A DNA stretch of 35,679 nt, taken from contig JAQGDQ010001539.1 of assembly GCA_030141605.1 (NCBI GenBank), forward strand, positions 1 through 35,679, given 5' to 3'. Origin of the DNA: Tubiluchus corallicola. Taxonomy: Eukaryota > Priapulida > Priapulimorpha > Priapulimorphida > Tubiluchidae. The position numbers and the translations under genes were made by a program. How positions within the stretch are numbered: the stretch's first letter is position 1; each line of letters begins with the position of its first letter. The notes below the pieces were generated by a model, which was not told the origin of the DNA, did not search any database, and worked only from the letters and a program-made list of their open reading frames with translations. Shown in pieces: positions 1 to 9,776 of this stretch.

Positions 1-501
1 ATAACCACCACCATAACCACCTCCGTGTCCGCCACCATATCCACCTCCATGACCATATCCACCTTTGTGACCGTATCCCCCTCCGTGACCGTATCCTCCT
101 TTATGACCGTATCCACCTCCATGGCCGTATCCGTAACTGGGTTTGCGATACACCAAAACGTACTTTTTCACATAGACAGGCTTGTAATATCCGTATCCGC
201 CTTTGTGACCGTATCCGCCTCCGTGACCGTATCCGCCTCCGTGACCATATCCGCCATAACCTGCTCTTACCTCCAAAGCGATCTAAATGAATACAAACTA
301 TGTACAAACAATAAGGTGCTCTCAAGTGGGAAAATTAAAGCTATTTATCAACAGCCTTCAAAGTACAATGTTGTTAAAACCTACAATCATACAAGGAACT
401 GCTACAGAAACTGTCCAAATCTTTTGTCTAGTATTTTTTGTTAAAAAACCTACCATTGCTAGCAGCACTGCCACGACGACTAGAAACACTTTATTTAACA
501 T
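1..501 (-). CDS. Secreted Gly/Tyr/His-rich structural-type protein, copy A (C-terminus off window)
   Basis: Two exons are seen: 501-454 (48 nt, phase 0, MLNKVFLVVVAVLLAM) and 282 to the window edge. The intron 453-283 has a GT start and a TTTAG end. The joined start has a hydrophobic signal peptide with likely cleavage after EVRA. The mature chain begins GYGGYGHGGG, then has GHKGGY units, a cationic aromatic block (YYKPVYVKKYVLVYRKPSY) and further GHGGGY/GGGH repeats. The frame stays open to base 1, so the C-terminus is missing. A polypyrimidine-AG acceptor lies about 12 nt before the ATG, suggesting a 5'UTR intron, and a TATA-like box lies about 300 bp upstream. The composition suggests an extracellular structural or matrix protein (cuticle, jaw, byssus or shell type), which is inference. 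I do not recognise a named family. Introns and gene body match copy B; the far upstream flank matches copy C. Confidence 0.75.
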
Positions 502-802
502 CTTTATAATCTGGAAAAGAAACATTTGTTCCTAATTAAACATTTTAATGAAACAAATGAAAACAAAAAGTGAATTTTTGTCAATCTAAAGTAGGACACG
601 CAAACTCGTTGTCTTTCAATGGCTCCACGCCAAATTACATAAAATTTTTTGGCAAATGACACGACGTGGGTAAAAATGACTCGACAATTCGTACAGTTTC
701 ATTTCGCCACGGAGTAAAACCATCCATCCACAAACCTTTACAGTTCACTACATAGAAAGCACGATACACCTGTGATAAAAGGGCTGCATCTCACACCCGA
801 AC

Positions 803-809
803 TTATATA
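803..809 (-). promoter_or_regulatory. TATA box of copy A
   Basis: The minus strand reads TATATAA inside a segment shared with copy C, where the same position reads TATAAAA. It lies about 300 bp upstream of the copy A ATG. A short untranslated first exon and 5'UTR intron would fit in between, since a TTTTCCAG acceptor precedes the ATG. Confidence 0.5.
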
Positions 810-1315
810 CCGGGTTCGACTGAATCTGAGTTCTGAGACAGGTATAGAATAGCTATTATTAGTGTAAACACAGAAGTTTAGATAAACCTCTTTTTGGTTA
901 TCACATCACATGCCACCTCTTATGCCAAAAGGTTGCAAAAAACCAATCAATTTATCGTCAGTAAACTCAGCAAACATAATTAAATTGGATACCAAACTTG
1001 AAAGGCAGCAAATGTGAAAAAGTTGAGATACAACGTGGATCAGGGAATTCCAGCTTAATTAGAATAGAATAGAATAAAACAGACACTTAGAATACTAGGC
1101 ACCGTATACCCCAAACGATAAAGGAAGTTCAAAGTTCAGCCTTTGTAACCGACCAACCAAAAAGCTGTCGACAAGCTTCATCCCTTCATCCTAGGCTGTA
1201 AAAATCTGCTAAGACTTATAGTGTATTATAATATCATGTAGTAAAATGTCAATTTTGTAGGGCGCACTTGTTACTAATATTATTCTAGTATAAACTTGGG
1301 CACTTTTTGTCCACG

Positions 1316-1338
1316 ATATATATATATATATATATATA
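1316..1338. repeat. (TA)n microsatellite
   Basis: About 11 AT units. The corresponding tract at 6749-6771 in the duplicated flank has the same length. Confidence 0.9.
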
Positions 1339-1688
1339 CACTGTTTATCGAAATCATATGATATCATTGATATAAATTGCTTACCTTTTTTGACAATAAA
1401 TATTAACCAGTTATTAAAATTACAATTTGGCGTGCGCACTACACTATAATACAACCACTCTTTTCTCAAAAACTGATGTAAGAACCTTGATTTCAATTTT
1501 ATATGAATGTCTTCGGCTGTTGTCCTACTAACCGATCATTCCACAGTAATTCTTTCATACGGATTGTTTTGACATTTCTTGGTGATGTTATTGTTTTACA
1601 ACTTTTACATCACAGAAAGGGAAACGCTAAAAACAACCAACCAACTAGTTTATGGTAACATAATTCACGTTGTTTAATTGATAATGAT

Positions 1689-2345
1689 GTTTTACTCCGT
1701 GGCGAAATGGAACTGTACGAATTGTCGAGTCGTTTTACCCACGTCGAGTCATTTGCCAAAAAATTTTATGTAATTTGGCGTGGAGCCATTGAAAGACAAC
1801 GAGTTTGCGTGTCCTACTTTAGATTGACAAAAATTCACTTTTTGTTTTCATTTGTTTCATTAAAATGTTTAATTAGGAACAAATGTTTCTTTTCCAGATT
1901 GGAAAGATGTTAAATAAAGTGTTTCTAGTCGTCGTGGCAGTGCTGCTAGCAATGGTAGGTTTTTTAACAAAAAATACTAGACAAAAGATTTGGACAGTTT
2001 CTGTAGCAGTTCCTTGTATGATTGTAGGTTTTAACAACATTGTACTTTGAAGGCTGTTGATAAATAGCTTTAATTTTCCCACTTGAGAGCACCTTATTGT
2101 TTGTACATAGTTTGTATTCATTTAGATCGCTTTGGAGGTAAGAGCAGGTTATGGCGGATATGGTCACGGAGGCGGATACGGTCACGGAGGCGGATACGGT
2201 CACAAAGGCGGATACGGATATTACAAGCCTGTCTATGTGAAAAAGTACGTTTTGGTGTATCGCAAACCCAGTTACGGATACGGCCATGGAGGTGGATACG
2301 GTCATAAGGAGGATACGGTCACGGAGGGGGATACGGTCACAAAGG
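1689..2345. repeat. Inverted repeat arm (pairs with about 65-720)
   Basis: This segment is the reverse complement of 720 down to about 65 with only scattered differences. It covers the 5' flank, exon 1, the intron and most of exon 2 of the Gly-rich gene. The spacer between the arms is about 970 bp. The intron matches copy A rather than copy C, which has a shorter intron. The arm starts at a GTTTT that both parent sequences share. Confidence 0.85.
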
Positions 2346-2431
2346 TGGCTATGGTGGCTATGGTGGGTACGGCAATCGTGGCTATGGATATGGAGGTGGT
2401 TATGGTGGTGGATATCATTAAGGATGGTTGA
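1907..2431 (+). pseudogene. Gly/Tyr/His-rich secreted protein, copy B, inverted and frameshifted
   Basis: Exon 1 (1907-1954) encodes the same MLNKVFLVVVAVLLAM as copies A and C. The intron 1955-2125 starts GTAGGT and ends TTTAG. Exon 2 starts at 2126 and reads IALEVRAGYGGYGHGGGY, the cationic aromatic block, then GHK. At about 2305-2310 copy B has CATAAGG where A and C have CATAAAGG. The loss of one A throws the frame into an unrelated tail ending at TGA 2429-2431. In the other frame the Gly/Tyr pattern continues to GGGYH and TAA 2419-2421, so the break is recent or a sequencing error in a homopolymer. The end of exon 2 (after about 2345) differs from A and C and has a GNRGYGYG segment. The TATA/leader segment of A and C is absent. 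It is either a dead copy or a working copy with an assembly error. Confidence 0.65.
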
Positions 2432-2458
2432 CAATTTTGCGACACCCTGTTTGCTCAA

Positions 2459-2466
2459 TGACGTCA
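2459..2466. promoter_or_regulatory. Perfect CRE-like palindrome TGACGTCA
   Basis: The full 8-bp consensus of CREB/ATF factors lies about 38 bp after the in-register stop of copy B. It is directly visible, but function is unproven and a chance match is possible. Confidence 0.25.
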
Positions 2467-3832
2467 CGTACGTCTACAAAAATTGGCGTAATTAATCACA
2501 CCGTATTTGACATGTGATAAGTATGGTACTAAATTATTTTGTTGATATTGTTATGAATTCGTGTACACGATGCCTTATCTCGCTTTGACCTTCTTGGGTC
2601 CTGAGCCTGTTCACTTCGCTTCGTAAACTAGTTTAAATGAAAATGAAAGTTCCACCAAAGATACTCTGTTGCAAAGGTAGTATATAGAGGCATCAATCAA
2701 ACCAAAGAAGCAACTTGCTTATGAAAACATATAAACCTGGCGTATCAGAGCAAAATGTGGCAAATCTGTTTCATCAACATAGGTGAGGGATATAGTCGAA
2801 TGGTGGGCCTGGGCGATGTTTGGCAATGTAGAAACTAGCTTGCCTTAAGAAATGGGTGACTCCCGGGTAAACCGCTTTTGGGTGGTGTCATGTAAAGCCC
2901 CATTGTTTCTTATTAAAAAATTGTGTAATCCGAAAGTTGCTAATGCACTTCTGCTTCTTCGTTATATCTTAATGAATTATAGTGATAATTGGAAAGATTT
3001 TAGTTCCACTGCAAAAATCACCATAAAAAGTAAGCCACGTCACTGATTGTTGAACTCAGACTTGCAGTGTACTGAACTGTGAGAGGAAACTATTTTTGGT
3101 TCCAAATTCCAATTAATAACACTCACCTAGTTTCTTTAAAATTGTTCAGTTATCGCGGGAAGCTCATAGTAGCTGAAGAAACTGAAGAAACCGCTTCAGC
3201 AAAAGATGAAGCCGAATCATGCATCGTTGCTCCGTCTATTGGTGGAAAATCAAAATTAACTTTTGTCACGTTTTGCTCGAAAGCAATAATAATTAATGAT
3301 GGTTGTGTATGACATTGTGACTATTGACTGGAAATAGCAAGTTGTGAATTACAATACTGATGCAAAAAAATGTTATAAATAGCTCGGTTTTCTTTGTTTC
3401 TGTTATGACACGTTGCACAAAAAAACAGGTGCTGTACCACTCACTAAGCCTTTTCACAATTCCAGCGATTGATGATGATCGTGAAAAGGTCAAAGGTTCA
3501 GTTTACCAGACAACACATTTGTATACATTTGACAACGCCTTGCAGCCAAGCTATTGTAATTCTAACAGTTTTAACAGGTAGCTAGAACCTTACCCAGTTC
3601 ATTTTTTTCTTGCTCCCAACCAAGATTCTACTAGTAAATCACTTTATGCATAGATTAATGCATAATTAAGTAACGTCTACATAAAACAACTGAAGTTACT
3701 GAGCAGGTGCGGTAGACGGCTTTATTTTACACACATGTCACGTGACTGTTATAGTTAAGAAGCGTTGCTATGACCTGTCACTTTTGACCTGCAGCAACTG
3801 CGCGTGCGCACAACAAAACCGTGAAAAAGCTT
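2467..3832. other. Intergenic, no gene recognised
   Basis: Only short open frames occur here. One around 3120-3312 has an acidic stretch (EETEETASAKDEAES), but I see no homology or convincing splice structure. AGGTGCTGTACC near 3425 also occurs near 19440, hinting at old dispersed repeats. Confidence 0.4.
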
Positions 3833-4225
3833 ATTCAGAGGTGCTCAGTTGTGATGCATTGCCCACGTTCGAGAACTCATGCGTGAGCACAGCGGTGAAC
3901 TTGAAATTTAAATTTTAAAGTTAAAATGTACCGATTTTTTGTGCCACGCACTTAAAGTTGTACAGCACCACCATACGACAATTTTCGCTTTCGCAAACAC
4001 GTGCAACACGCTCATGGAATATTTGTGCTGTTAAAAATTTTGTTTAGTTGTGATGTCATCACTAATTGGGCTTGCCCGCCGTTAACTAAGTTTTTAACCT
4101 ATTATTTAATTATCAGAAACGCTTCGGCATTATCACAGTGTTAAAAAGCATACTTTTAGCGGACTTCGAAATTGAGGCAGGATATGAAAGACTTTTCTCT
4201 ATTCCTTTAATAAACATAAATAAAA
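3833..4225 (+). repeat. Dispersed repeat family R1, copy 1
   Basis: Shares long similarity with about 18470-18850 and 19450-19810. Landmarks in order are GAGCACAGCGGT, TCGCAAACACGTGCAACACG, TGATGTCATCA (4051-4061) and ATTATTTAATTATCAGAAACG. This copy lacks the first about 150 bp present in the other two. There is no coding capacity, so it is probably a non-autonomous transposable element; its class is not determined. Confidence 0.7.
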
Positions 4226-4495
4226 AACAAAGTGAAACACTAACAAACAGTTTATATAAATTTATTTGTCATGAAAACTTATTGAAGACAATTGAAACCA
4301 TTAAGTATGGTAAGAAAATAGTTGCCAAAATAGAAGATAATTTTCTGTTAGCAAACGTCAGCCACAATTAAAGTACATAGTGAGGTAGGCCTGCTTGATC
4401 TGAAGCATAACTATAATATTTATCAAAATTTATAACAAAACGAAAAACGTGTAACTTAACATAAAGCAAGAGCATCCTAGATAACGCGTTTGAAA

Positions 4496-4973
4496 TACAG
4501 TCATACCTCTGTTTTCGACCATTATTCGTTCCTAAAAAGTGTTTGAAAACCGATATGGTTGAGAACCGAATCATTTATTCCCATAAGAAATAATGTAAAA
4601 GCAAATAATCCGTTCTCAAGCACCAAATGAACTGTAAAGTATTACTAAAACGAAATATAATAATGCAAAAATGTTTATTCAAACAGTAGATATGATATAA
4701 TTGATAAGAAAAACATAATAGAATTACTTGGAAAGAAAAACATAATTGTTCCTGCATGAAAAATAAGCGTAGAAAGTAGTTAGCGATGTTAGGCGATTCA
4801 AATCTTGTGCGTGACTACTCTCGGTTCAACTCGGCTCGTGTTCATCACGTGTTTGGCGGTTGGTGGAGTACCGAATTTCGGGTCGAGAACGAAGACAATT
4901 TCATCTCGAATTTTCTGGTCGAAAACCGATTTGTACGAGGACGGAGACGTTCGAAAACGGAGGTATGACTGTA
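4496..4973. mobile_element. Tc1/mariner-superfamily MITE
   Basis: The ends are inverted repeats beginning CAGTCATACCTC, followed by TGTTTTCGACC on the left and CGTTTTCGAACG on the right, each flanked by TA. TA target duplication plus CAG-starting termini is the Tc1/mariner/pogo signature. The interior (about 470 bp) has no transposase frame, and contains the CCCATAAGAAATAATGTAAA stretch common in such elements. It lies downstream of copy C's stop. Confidence 0.85.
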
Positions 4974-5212
4974 ATGAGTAACTCGCACAACATTTTTACC
5001 CCTGCCAATTGTAACTGGCCCAAATCATGCAATAAAGGTCAGCATTCTGTATTTTTCGTGAGCATAAGTGTTCCGCTTCCGTTATCATTACAATTGCAAA
5101 CACGACATGAGCCAAAGACAAGAAAACGAACATGCTACATGCCATACGTTCGCTCCAAAATTTCATTCAGTTTTGGTTTTCATCAAAGTGTCTCGAGTTG
5201 AACTTTGCCTCG
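4974..5212 (-). other. 3' flank of copy C
   Basis: This is the presumed 3'UTR and downstream DNA of copy C. No AATAAA is visible on the minus strand between the stop and the MITE, so the polyadenylation site is undetermined and may lie inside the MITE, which has AATAAA on that strand. Confidence 0.3.
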
Positions 5213-5934
5213 TCAATGATATCCATATCCACCACCGTATCCACCACCGTGACCACCTTTGTAACCACCATATCCACCACCGTATCCACCACTGTGACCA
5301 CCATATCCACCACCATGTCCACCTCCATATCCACCACCATGTCCACCTCCATATCCACCACCATGTCCACCACCGTATCCACCACTGTGACCACCATATC
5401 CACCACCATGTCCACCACCGTATCCACCACCATGTCCACCTCCATAACCACCATGGCCACCTCCATAACCACCACCATAACCACCTCCGTGTCCGCCACC
5501 ATATCCACCTCCATGACCATATCCACCTTTGTGACCATATCCGCCTCCATGGCCGTATCCTCCTTTATGACCGTATCCACCTCCATGGCCGTATCCGTAA
5601 CTGGGTTTGCGATACACCAAAACGTACTTTTTCTCATAGACAGGCTTGTAATATGCGTATCCGCCTTTGTGACCGTATCCGCCTCCGTGACCATATCCGC
5701 CATAACCTGCTCTTACCTCCAAAGCGACCTAAATGGATACAAATTATGTATAAACAATTAGGTGTTCCCATGGGGGGAAATTAAAGCTATTTATCAACAG
5801 CCTTCAAAGTACAATGTTTTTAAAACCTACAATCATACAAGGAACTACAACAAAAACTAGTATTTATTTTTTGTTAAAAAACTTACCATTGCTAGCAGCA
5901 CTGCCACGACGACTAGAAACACTTTATTTAACAT
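5213..5934 (-). CDS. Secreted Gly/Tyr/His-rich structural-type protein, copy C (complete)
   Basis: This is the only complete copy. Exon 1 is 5934-5887 (48 nt); the intron 5886-5729 runs from GTAAGT to TTTAG; exon 2 is 5728-5213 with a TGA stop. The join is in phase 0 and gives 187 residues. A signal peptide (MLNKVFLVVVAVLLAM then VALEVRA) is followed by a mature chain that is almost entirely Gly, Tyr, His and a few Lys, except for one block, YYKPVYEKKYVLVYRKPSY. N-terminal repeats are GHKGGY-like; C-terminal repeats are GGGHGGGY with two GGHSGGY variants. An in-frame internal duplication of 93 bp (31 codons) is visible between about 5281 and 5374. The chain ends GGGYGYH. There is a TATA box about 300 bp upstream and a likely 5'UTR intron acceptor 12 nt before the ATG. 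Regular Gly-His spacing could bind metal or support cross-linking, as in jaw or byssal proteins; this is inference. Confidence 0.85.
5281..5420 (-). repeat. In-frame internal tandem duplication in copy C exon 2
   Basis: The segment encoding the GGHSGGY variant occurs twice, starting at 5281 and at 5374, 93 bp apart. The offset is 31 codons, so the reading frame is kept. It shows recent length growth of the repeat domain. Confidence 0.7.
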
Positions 5935-6235
5935 CTTTATAATCTGGAAAAGAAACATTTGTTCCTAATTAAACATTTTAATGAAACAAATGAAAACAAA
6001 AAGTGAATTTTTGACAATCTACAGTAGGACACGCAAACTCGTTGTCTTTCAATTGCTCCACGCCAAATTACATAAAAATTTTTGACAAATGACACGACGT
6101 GGGTAAAAATGACTCGACAATTCGTACAGTTTCATTTCGCCACGGAGTAAAACCATCCATCCACAAACCTTTACAGTTCACTACATAGAAAGCACGATAC
6201 ACCTGTGAAAATAGGGCTGCATCTCACCCCCGAAC

Positions 6236-6242
6236 TTTTATA
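6236..6242 (-). promoter_or_regulatory. TATA box of copy C
   Basis: A canonical TATAAAA on the minus strand, preceded by GAACCCGG, lies about 300 bp before the ATG. The aligned site in copy A reads TATATAA. A short untranslated exon could end at one of the GT sites between about 6150 and 6215 and splice to the TTTTCCAG acceptor before the ATG. Confidence 0.6.
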
Positions 6243-6748
6243 CCGGGTTCGACTGAATCTGAGTTCTGAGACAGGTATAGAATAACTATTATTGGTCTAA
6301 GCACAGAAGTTTAGATAAACCTCTTTTTGGTTATCACATCACATGCAACCTCTTATGCCAAAAGGTTGCAAAAAACCAATCAATTTATCGTCAGTAAACT
6401 CAGCAAACATAATTAAATTGGATACCAAACTTGAAAGGCAGCAAATGTGAAAAAGTTGAGATACAACGTGGATCAGGGAATTCCAGCTTAATTAGAATAG
6501 AATAGAATAAAACAGACACTTAGAATACTAGGCACCGTATACCCCAAACGATAAAGGAAGTTCAAAGTTCAGCCTTTGTAACCGACCAACCAAAAAGCTG
6601 TCGACAAGCTTCATCCCTTCATCCTAGGCTGTAAAAATCTGCTAAGACTTATAGTGTATTATAATATCATGTAGTAAAATGTCAATTTTGTAGGGCGCAC
6701 TTGTTACTAATATTATTCTAGTATAAACTTGGGCACTTTTTGTCCACG

Positions 6749-6771
6749 ATATATATATATATATATATATA
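6749..6771. repeat. (TA)n microsatellite
   Basis: About 11 AT units; partner of 1316-1338. Confidence 0.9.
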
Positions 6772-7361
6772 CACTGTTTATCGAAATCATATGATATCAT
6801 TGATATAAATTGCTTACCTTTTTTGACAATAAATATTAACCAGTTATTAAAATTACAATTTGGCGTGCGCACTACACTATAATACAACCACTCTTTTCTC
6901 AAAAACTGATGTAAGAACCTTGATTTCAATTTTATATGAATGTCTTCGGCTGTTGTCCTACTAACCGATCATTCCACAGTAATTCTTTCATACGGATTGT
7001 TTTGACATTTCTTGGTGATGTTATTGTTTTACAACTTTTACATCACAGAAAGGGAAACGCTAAAAACAACCAACCAACTAGTTTATGGTAACATAATTCA
7101 CGTTGTTTAATTGATAATGATGTTTTCATTAAAACCCTATTAGTTTCTCTCTCACGTATTAACATAGCAAAGTAATAAACTGACTATTGTAAACGTCGAT
7201 TTTATTATCTCGATTATAACAATAGAGAAATTTAGAAGTTTGAGCCTCTAAAATTAGATCACTGGAGTGTCCCTAACCTTGACCATACTGTCTAAACTAA
7301 TTTTAACTAATAGCTGTCTTTCTTTGTACTGCTGTCCTTGGTCCTTGGTTCCTACTTTTCC

Positions 7362-7459
7362 GCCTCCCTCTGTATCTCCTCCTCCTCTTCCTCCTCCCAC
7401 TCTCACTCACTCACCCTTTCCCTCTCTTTCTTTTTCTCTCCCTCTCCCTCTCCTTCTCC

Positions 7460-7520
<61 letters not shown>

Positions 7521-7535
7521 GTCTCTCTCTCTCCC

Positions 7536-7572
<37 letters not shown>

Positions 7573-7576
7573 TCAG
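7362..7576 (+). repeat. Long pyrimidine tract with (CT)n core
   Basis: A nearly uninterrupted C/T tract with pure CT at about 7465-7513 and 7540-7568. Mirror-symmetric homopyrimidine DNA of this kind can form triplex structures in principle. Open frames here (Ser/Leu or Arg/Glu runs) are by-products of the repeat. Confidence 0.9.
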
Positions 7577-7892
7577 CTGTAAAAAAGTAAAGGAACTCTT
7601 TATTGGCCTGGTAAAACTACCTGCAGTGTTGGAAGATTCAGAAGGGTAGAAATTTCCTTCATCAAGGGTTCCCAATTCAACACTTTGCAGTATATAATGA
7701 GCTGCCAACGATTTTCATTCGTTAACAGCTTTTAAGAGGTGGTGTGCCAATTCAAAATTTTATCTGGTTGGAATTCGTATCCCGTACAAGTTCGTGTATG
7801 GTACGTCATCAAATGCCGGCGCCTTATTGGTCAAACGAACGATCGCTCAGTCAGTTTATCAACCACGCAACGTATGACGTGTTAATGAAGAT

Positions 7893-8200
7893 ATTGTATT
7901 GTATTGTGTTGTGTTGTGTCGTGTCGTGTCGTATCGCATCGTATCGTATCGTATCGTATCGTATCGTATCGTATCGTATCGTATCGTATTGTATTGTATT
8001 GTATTGTAATTGCATTGCATTGCATTGCATTGCATTGCATTGCATTGCATTGCATTGCATTGCATTGCATTGCATTGCATTGCATTGCATTGCATTGCAT
8101 TGAATTGCATTGTATTGTATTGTATTGCAATGCATTGCATTGTATTGTATTACAATGCATTGCATTACATATAATACATTACATTACATTACATATATTG
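7893..8200 (+). repeat. Pentanucleotide array with zoned variants (TGTAT, TGTCG, TATCG, TTGCA)
   Basis: A period-5 tandem array. Units change in blocks along it: TGTAT, then TGTGT, TGTCG, about ten TATCG, several TGTAT, one break (TGTAATTGCAT), about twenty TTGCA, then mixed TGTAT/TGCAA and finally TTACA. Each block is internally homogeneous. Reading frames through it give only repeated pentapeptides. Confidence 0.9.
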
Positions 8201-9320
8201 TTTTACATATTATAAATCTATTATTTATTTAGACACAAGAGTACATAAAAATAAAATAGCACACAAAGAGCATAAAATGGCATATGTACAAAAGGGATTC
8301 ACTGGAGTGCCAGCAGTAAGTAATAAAAACAAGCTAAATTAAATTCGCAAACGTAAAGCACAATACCTAAAAATAAATGAACCTAATTGCTACGTAACAG
8401 CTGCAAGATAAGACAGAAAAATGAAACCAAGAAAACTATTGAGTGAGGCCACTGTGAAAGTAAAACACGTTAAAATAATAGCTAATTACAAAATTAGTAA
8501 TTAAGTAAACATAAAAGTAATTACGACCTTAGCTTTTTAACCGGAAACATATTTGAGAAACCAGATAAAGATTTGCAATTCTAAATTAATACAGGTTTGA
8601 CCCAAATGCGGCCTGTTGCACTGCCAAAATGCAGTCCATTAACTTACATGAAACACATCATCGTCAAAAAATTTCCTTTTTATTTTGACTTAAGCAATCA
8701 TCGAGTCTGTTTCATCTCAGGTAAATTCTGATTTTAGGCTTGGTCCTCCTAATTGCTATTTTGTGAAATGTCGACCGTTGGTATTCTTTCCATAAATCTG
8801 GTAAGTTTTCGAGAAAGGTTTGGTAAAATATTGCATCTTCAGCTTCCTATAACTATACATAATGTTTCCATTCTTATTTCTATGACATTTTTACGATTTG
8901 CCGTTTCCAGAATTTAACACCCTGTGAAGTACAGAGTTTTTCTGTATTTAAACTGTTTTATACGTTCTGCATTATGAAAAACTTGACTATTTATTTAGTA
9001 AAAAAACTATTTATTTAGTAAATACATTTCTTTCTTTTGTAGGCAAGGCAGTCCGCCATGTTTTTTTTAGTCGATCTGATAAACTGTGACAAAAGAGCAG
9101 CCTCACTTGTAAAAATAAGTTTTAAGTTCAAGTTCTATACGCTTTGTTTGCATGCCCCAGTTGAAGCTATTCTTAAAAAATTTCCATAATCCACGGGCAT
9201 CTTAACTTAATGCTTTTTTCCGTTTAAGTACGGAAAGCTTGTTTTTATCGCAAGATCAAGCGTGACAACATATTGTCACTCTTTTAAAGACGAAAACATG
9301 TTAGATTTTTTGGTGACAGA
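8201..9320. other. Intergenic, nothing recognised
   Basis: AT-rich DNA with no long frame and no repeat relationship that I could see. A short local repeat of ACTATTTATTTAGTAAA occurs at about 8984-9021. Confidence 0.5.
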
Positions 9321-9353
9321 AATGGAGAGAAAGAACGAGAGTGACAGAGAAAG

Positions 9354-9438
<85 letters not shown>

Positions 9439-9461
9439 GAGAGAGAGAATGAGAGAAAGAG

Positions 9462-9538
<77 letters not shown>
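9321..9538 (+). repeat. Long (GA)n tract ending in a G run
   Basis: A purine tract with pure GA over much of 9359-9530, interrupted by CAGAGA and AATGAGA, ending in about nine G. It is the strand complement in type of the CT tract about 1.8 kb to the left. Confidence 0.9.
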
Positions 9539-9776
9539 AACAGTACCTCAGAATTTACGCATGGTGCCAGTAATTTCGATCAATTGAGAAGCATCAGAAA
9601 ATCACAGAAAGGTCGTCGCATTTTTTCAAACTACAATCAGCTAAACTAACAGAAATAGCCCACGTTTAGTCAGTTTATGAACCTGTCTTGAAAGAAGGAA
9701 ATGCGAACAAAAGTCGAAACTGAGATGGATTTAAACCTTAAACACATACATGCACTGATTCAATGTCCTTACAGCC

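Larger units (their letters stand above)
1..1693. repeat. Direct duplication, left unit (pairs with 5465-7126)
   Basis: The unit includes copy A, its promoter and about 900 bp of upstream DNA. It aligns with 5465-7126 at an offset of 5433 over most of its length. By eye, about 915-1693 shows no difference from 6348-7126, including the TA microsatellite length, while the gene-proximal 1-910 has substitutions and small indels. Homology stops at GTTTT (1689-1693), where the inverted copy B begins. Confidence 0.85.
5465..7126. repeat. Direct duplication, right unit (pairs with 1-1693)
   Basis: Contains the N-terminal part and promoter of copy C plus upstream DNA. It ends at GTTTT (7122-7126), after which the sequence is unique (CATTAAAACC), whereas the left unit switches to inverted copy B at the same GTTTT. 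Confidence 0.85.

Noticed and set aside
1209-1496. Identical 95-residue minus-strand frame at 1209-1496 and 6642-6929
   Set aside because: Its identity only reflects the recent duplication. It includes the TA microsatellite (YIYIYI) and has no signal, domain or promoter evidence.
3079-3312. 77-residue frame with an acidic segment, possible exon
   Set aside because: No convincing acceptor/donor pair with matching phase and no partner exon nearby.
5068-5784. Long plus-strand frames rich in His/Ile or Ser/Thr across copy C
   Set aside because: They are antisense shadows of the Gly-rich repeat exon. The minus-strand frame has a signal peptide, splice sites and a TATA box.
7267-7708. Ser/Leu-rich and Arg/Glu-rich frames over the CT tract
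   Set aside because: By-products of a dinucleotide repeat; the same holds for the Arg/Glu frame at 9262-9573.
7744-8215. Several overlapping frames on both strands of about 100 residues
   Set aside because: A period-5 array without stops is open in many frames and gives only repeated pentapeptides.
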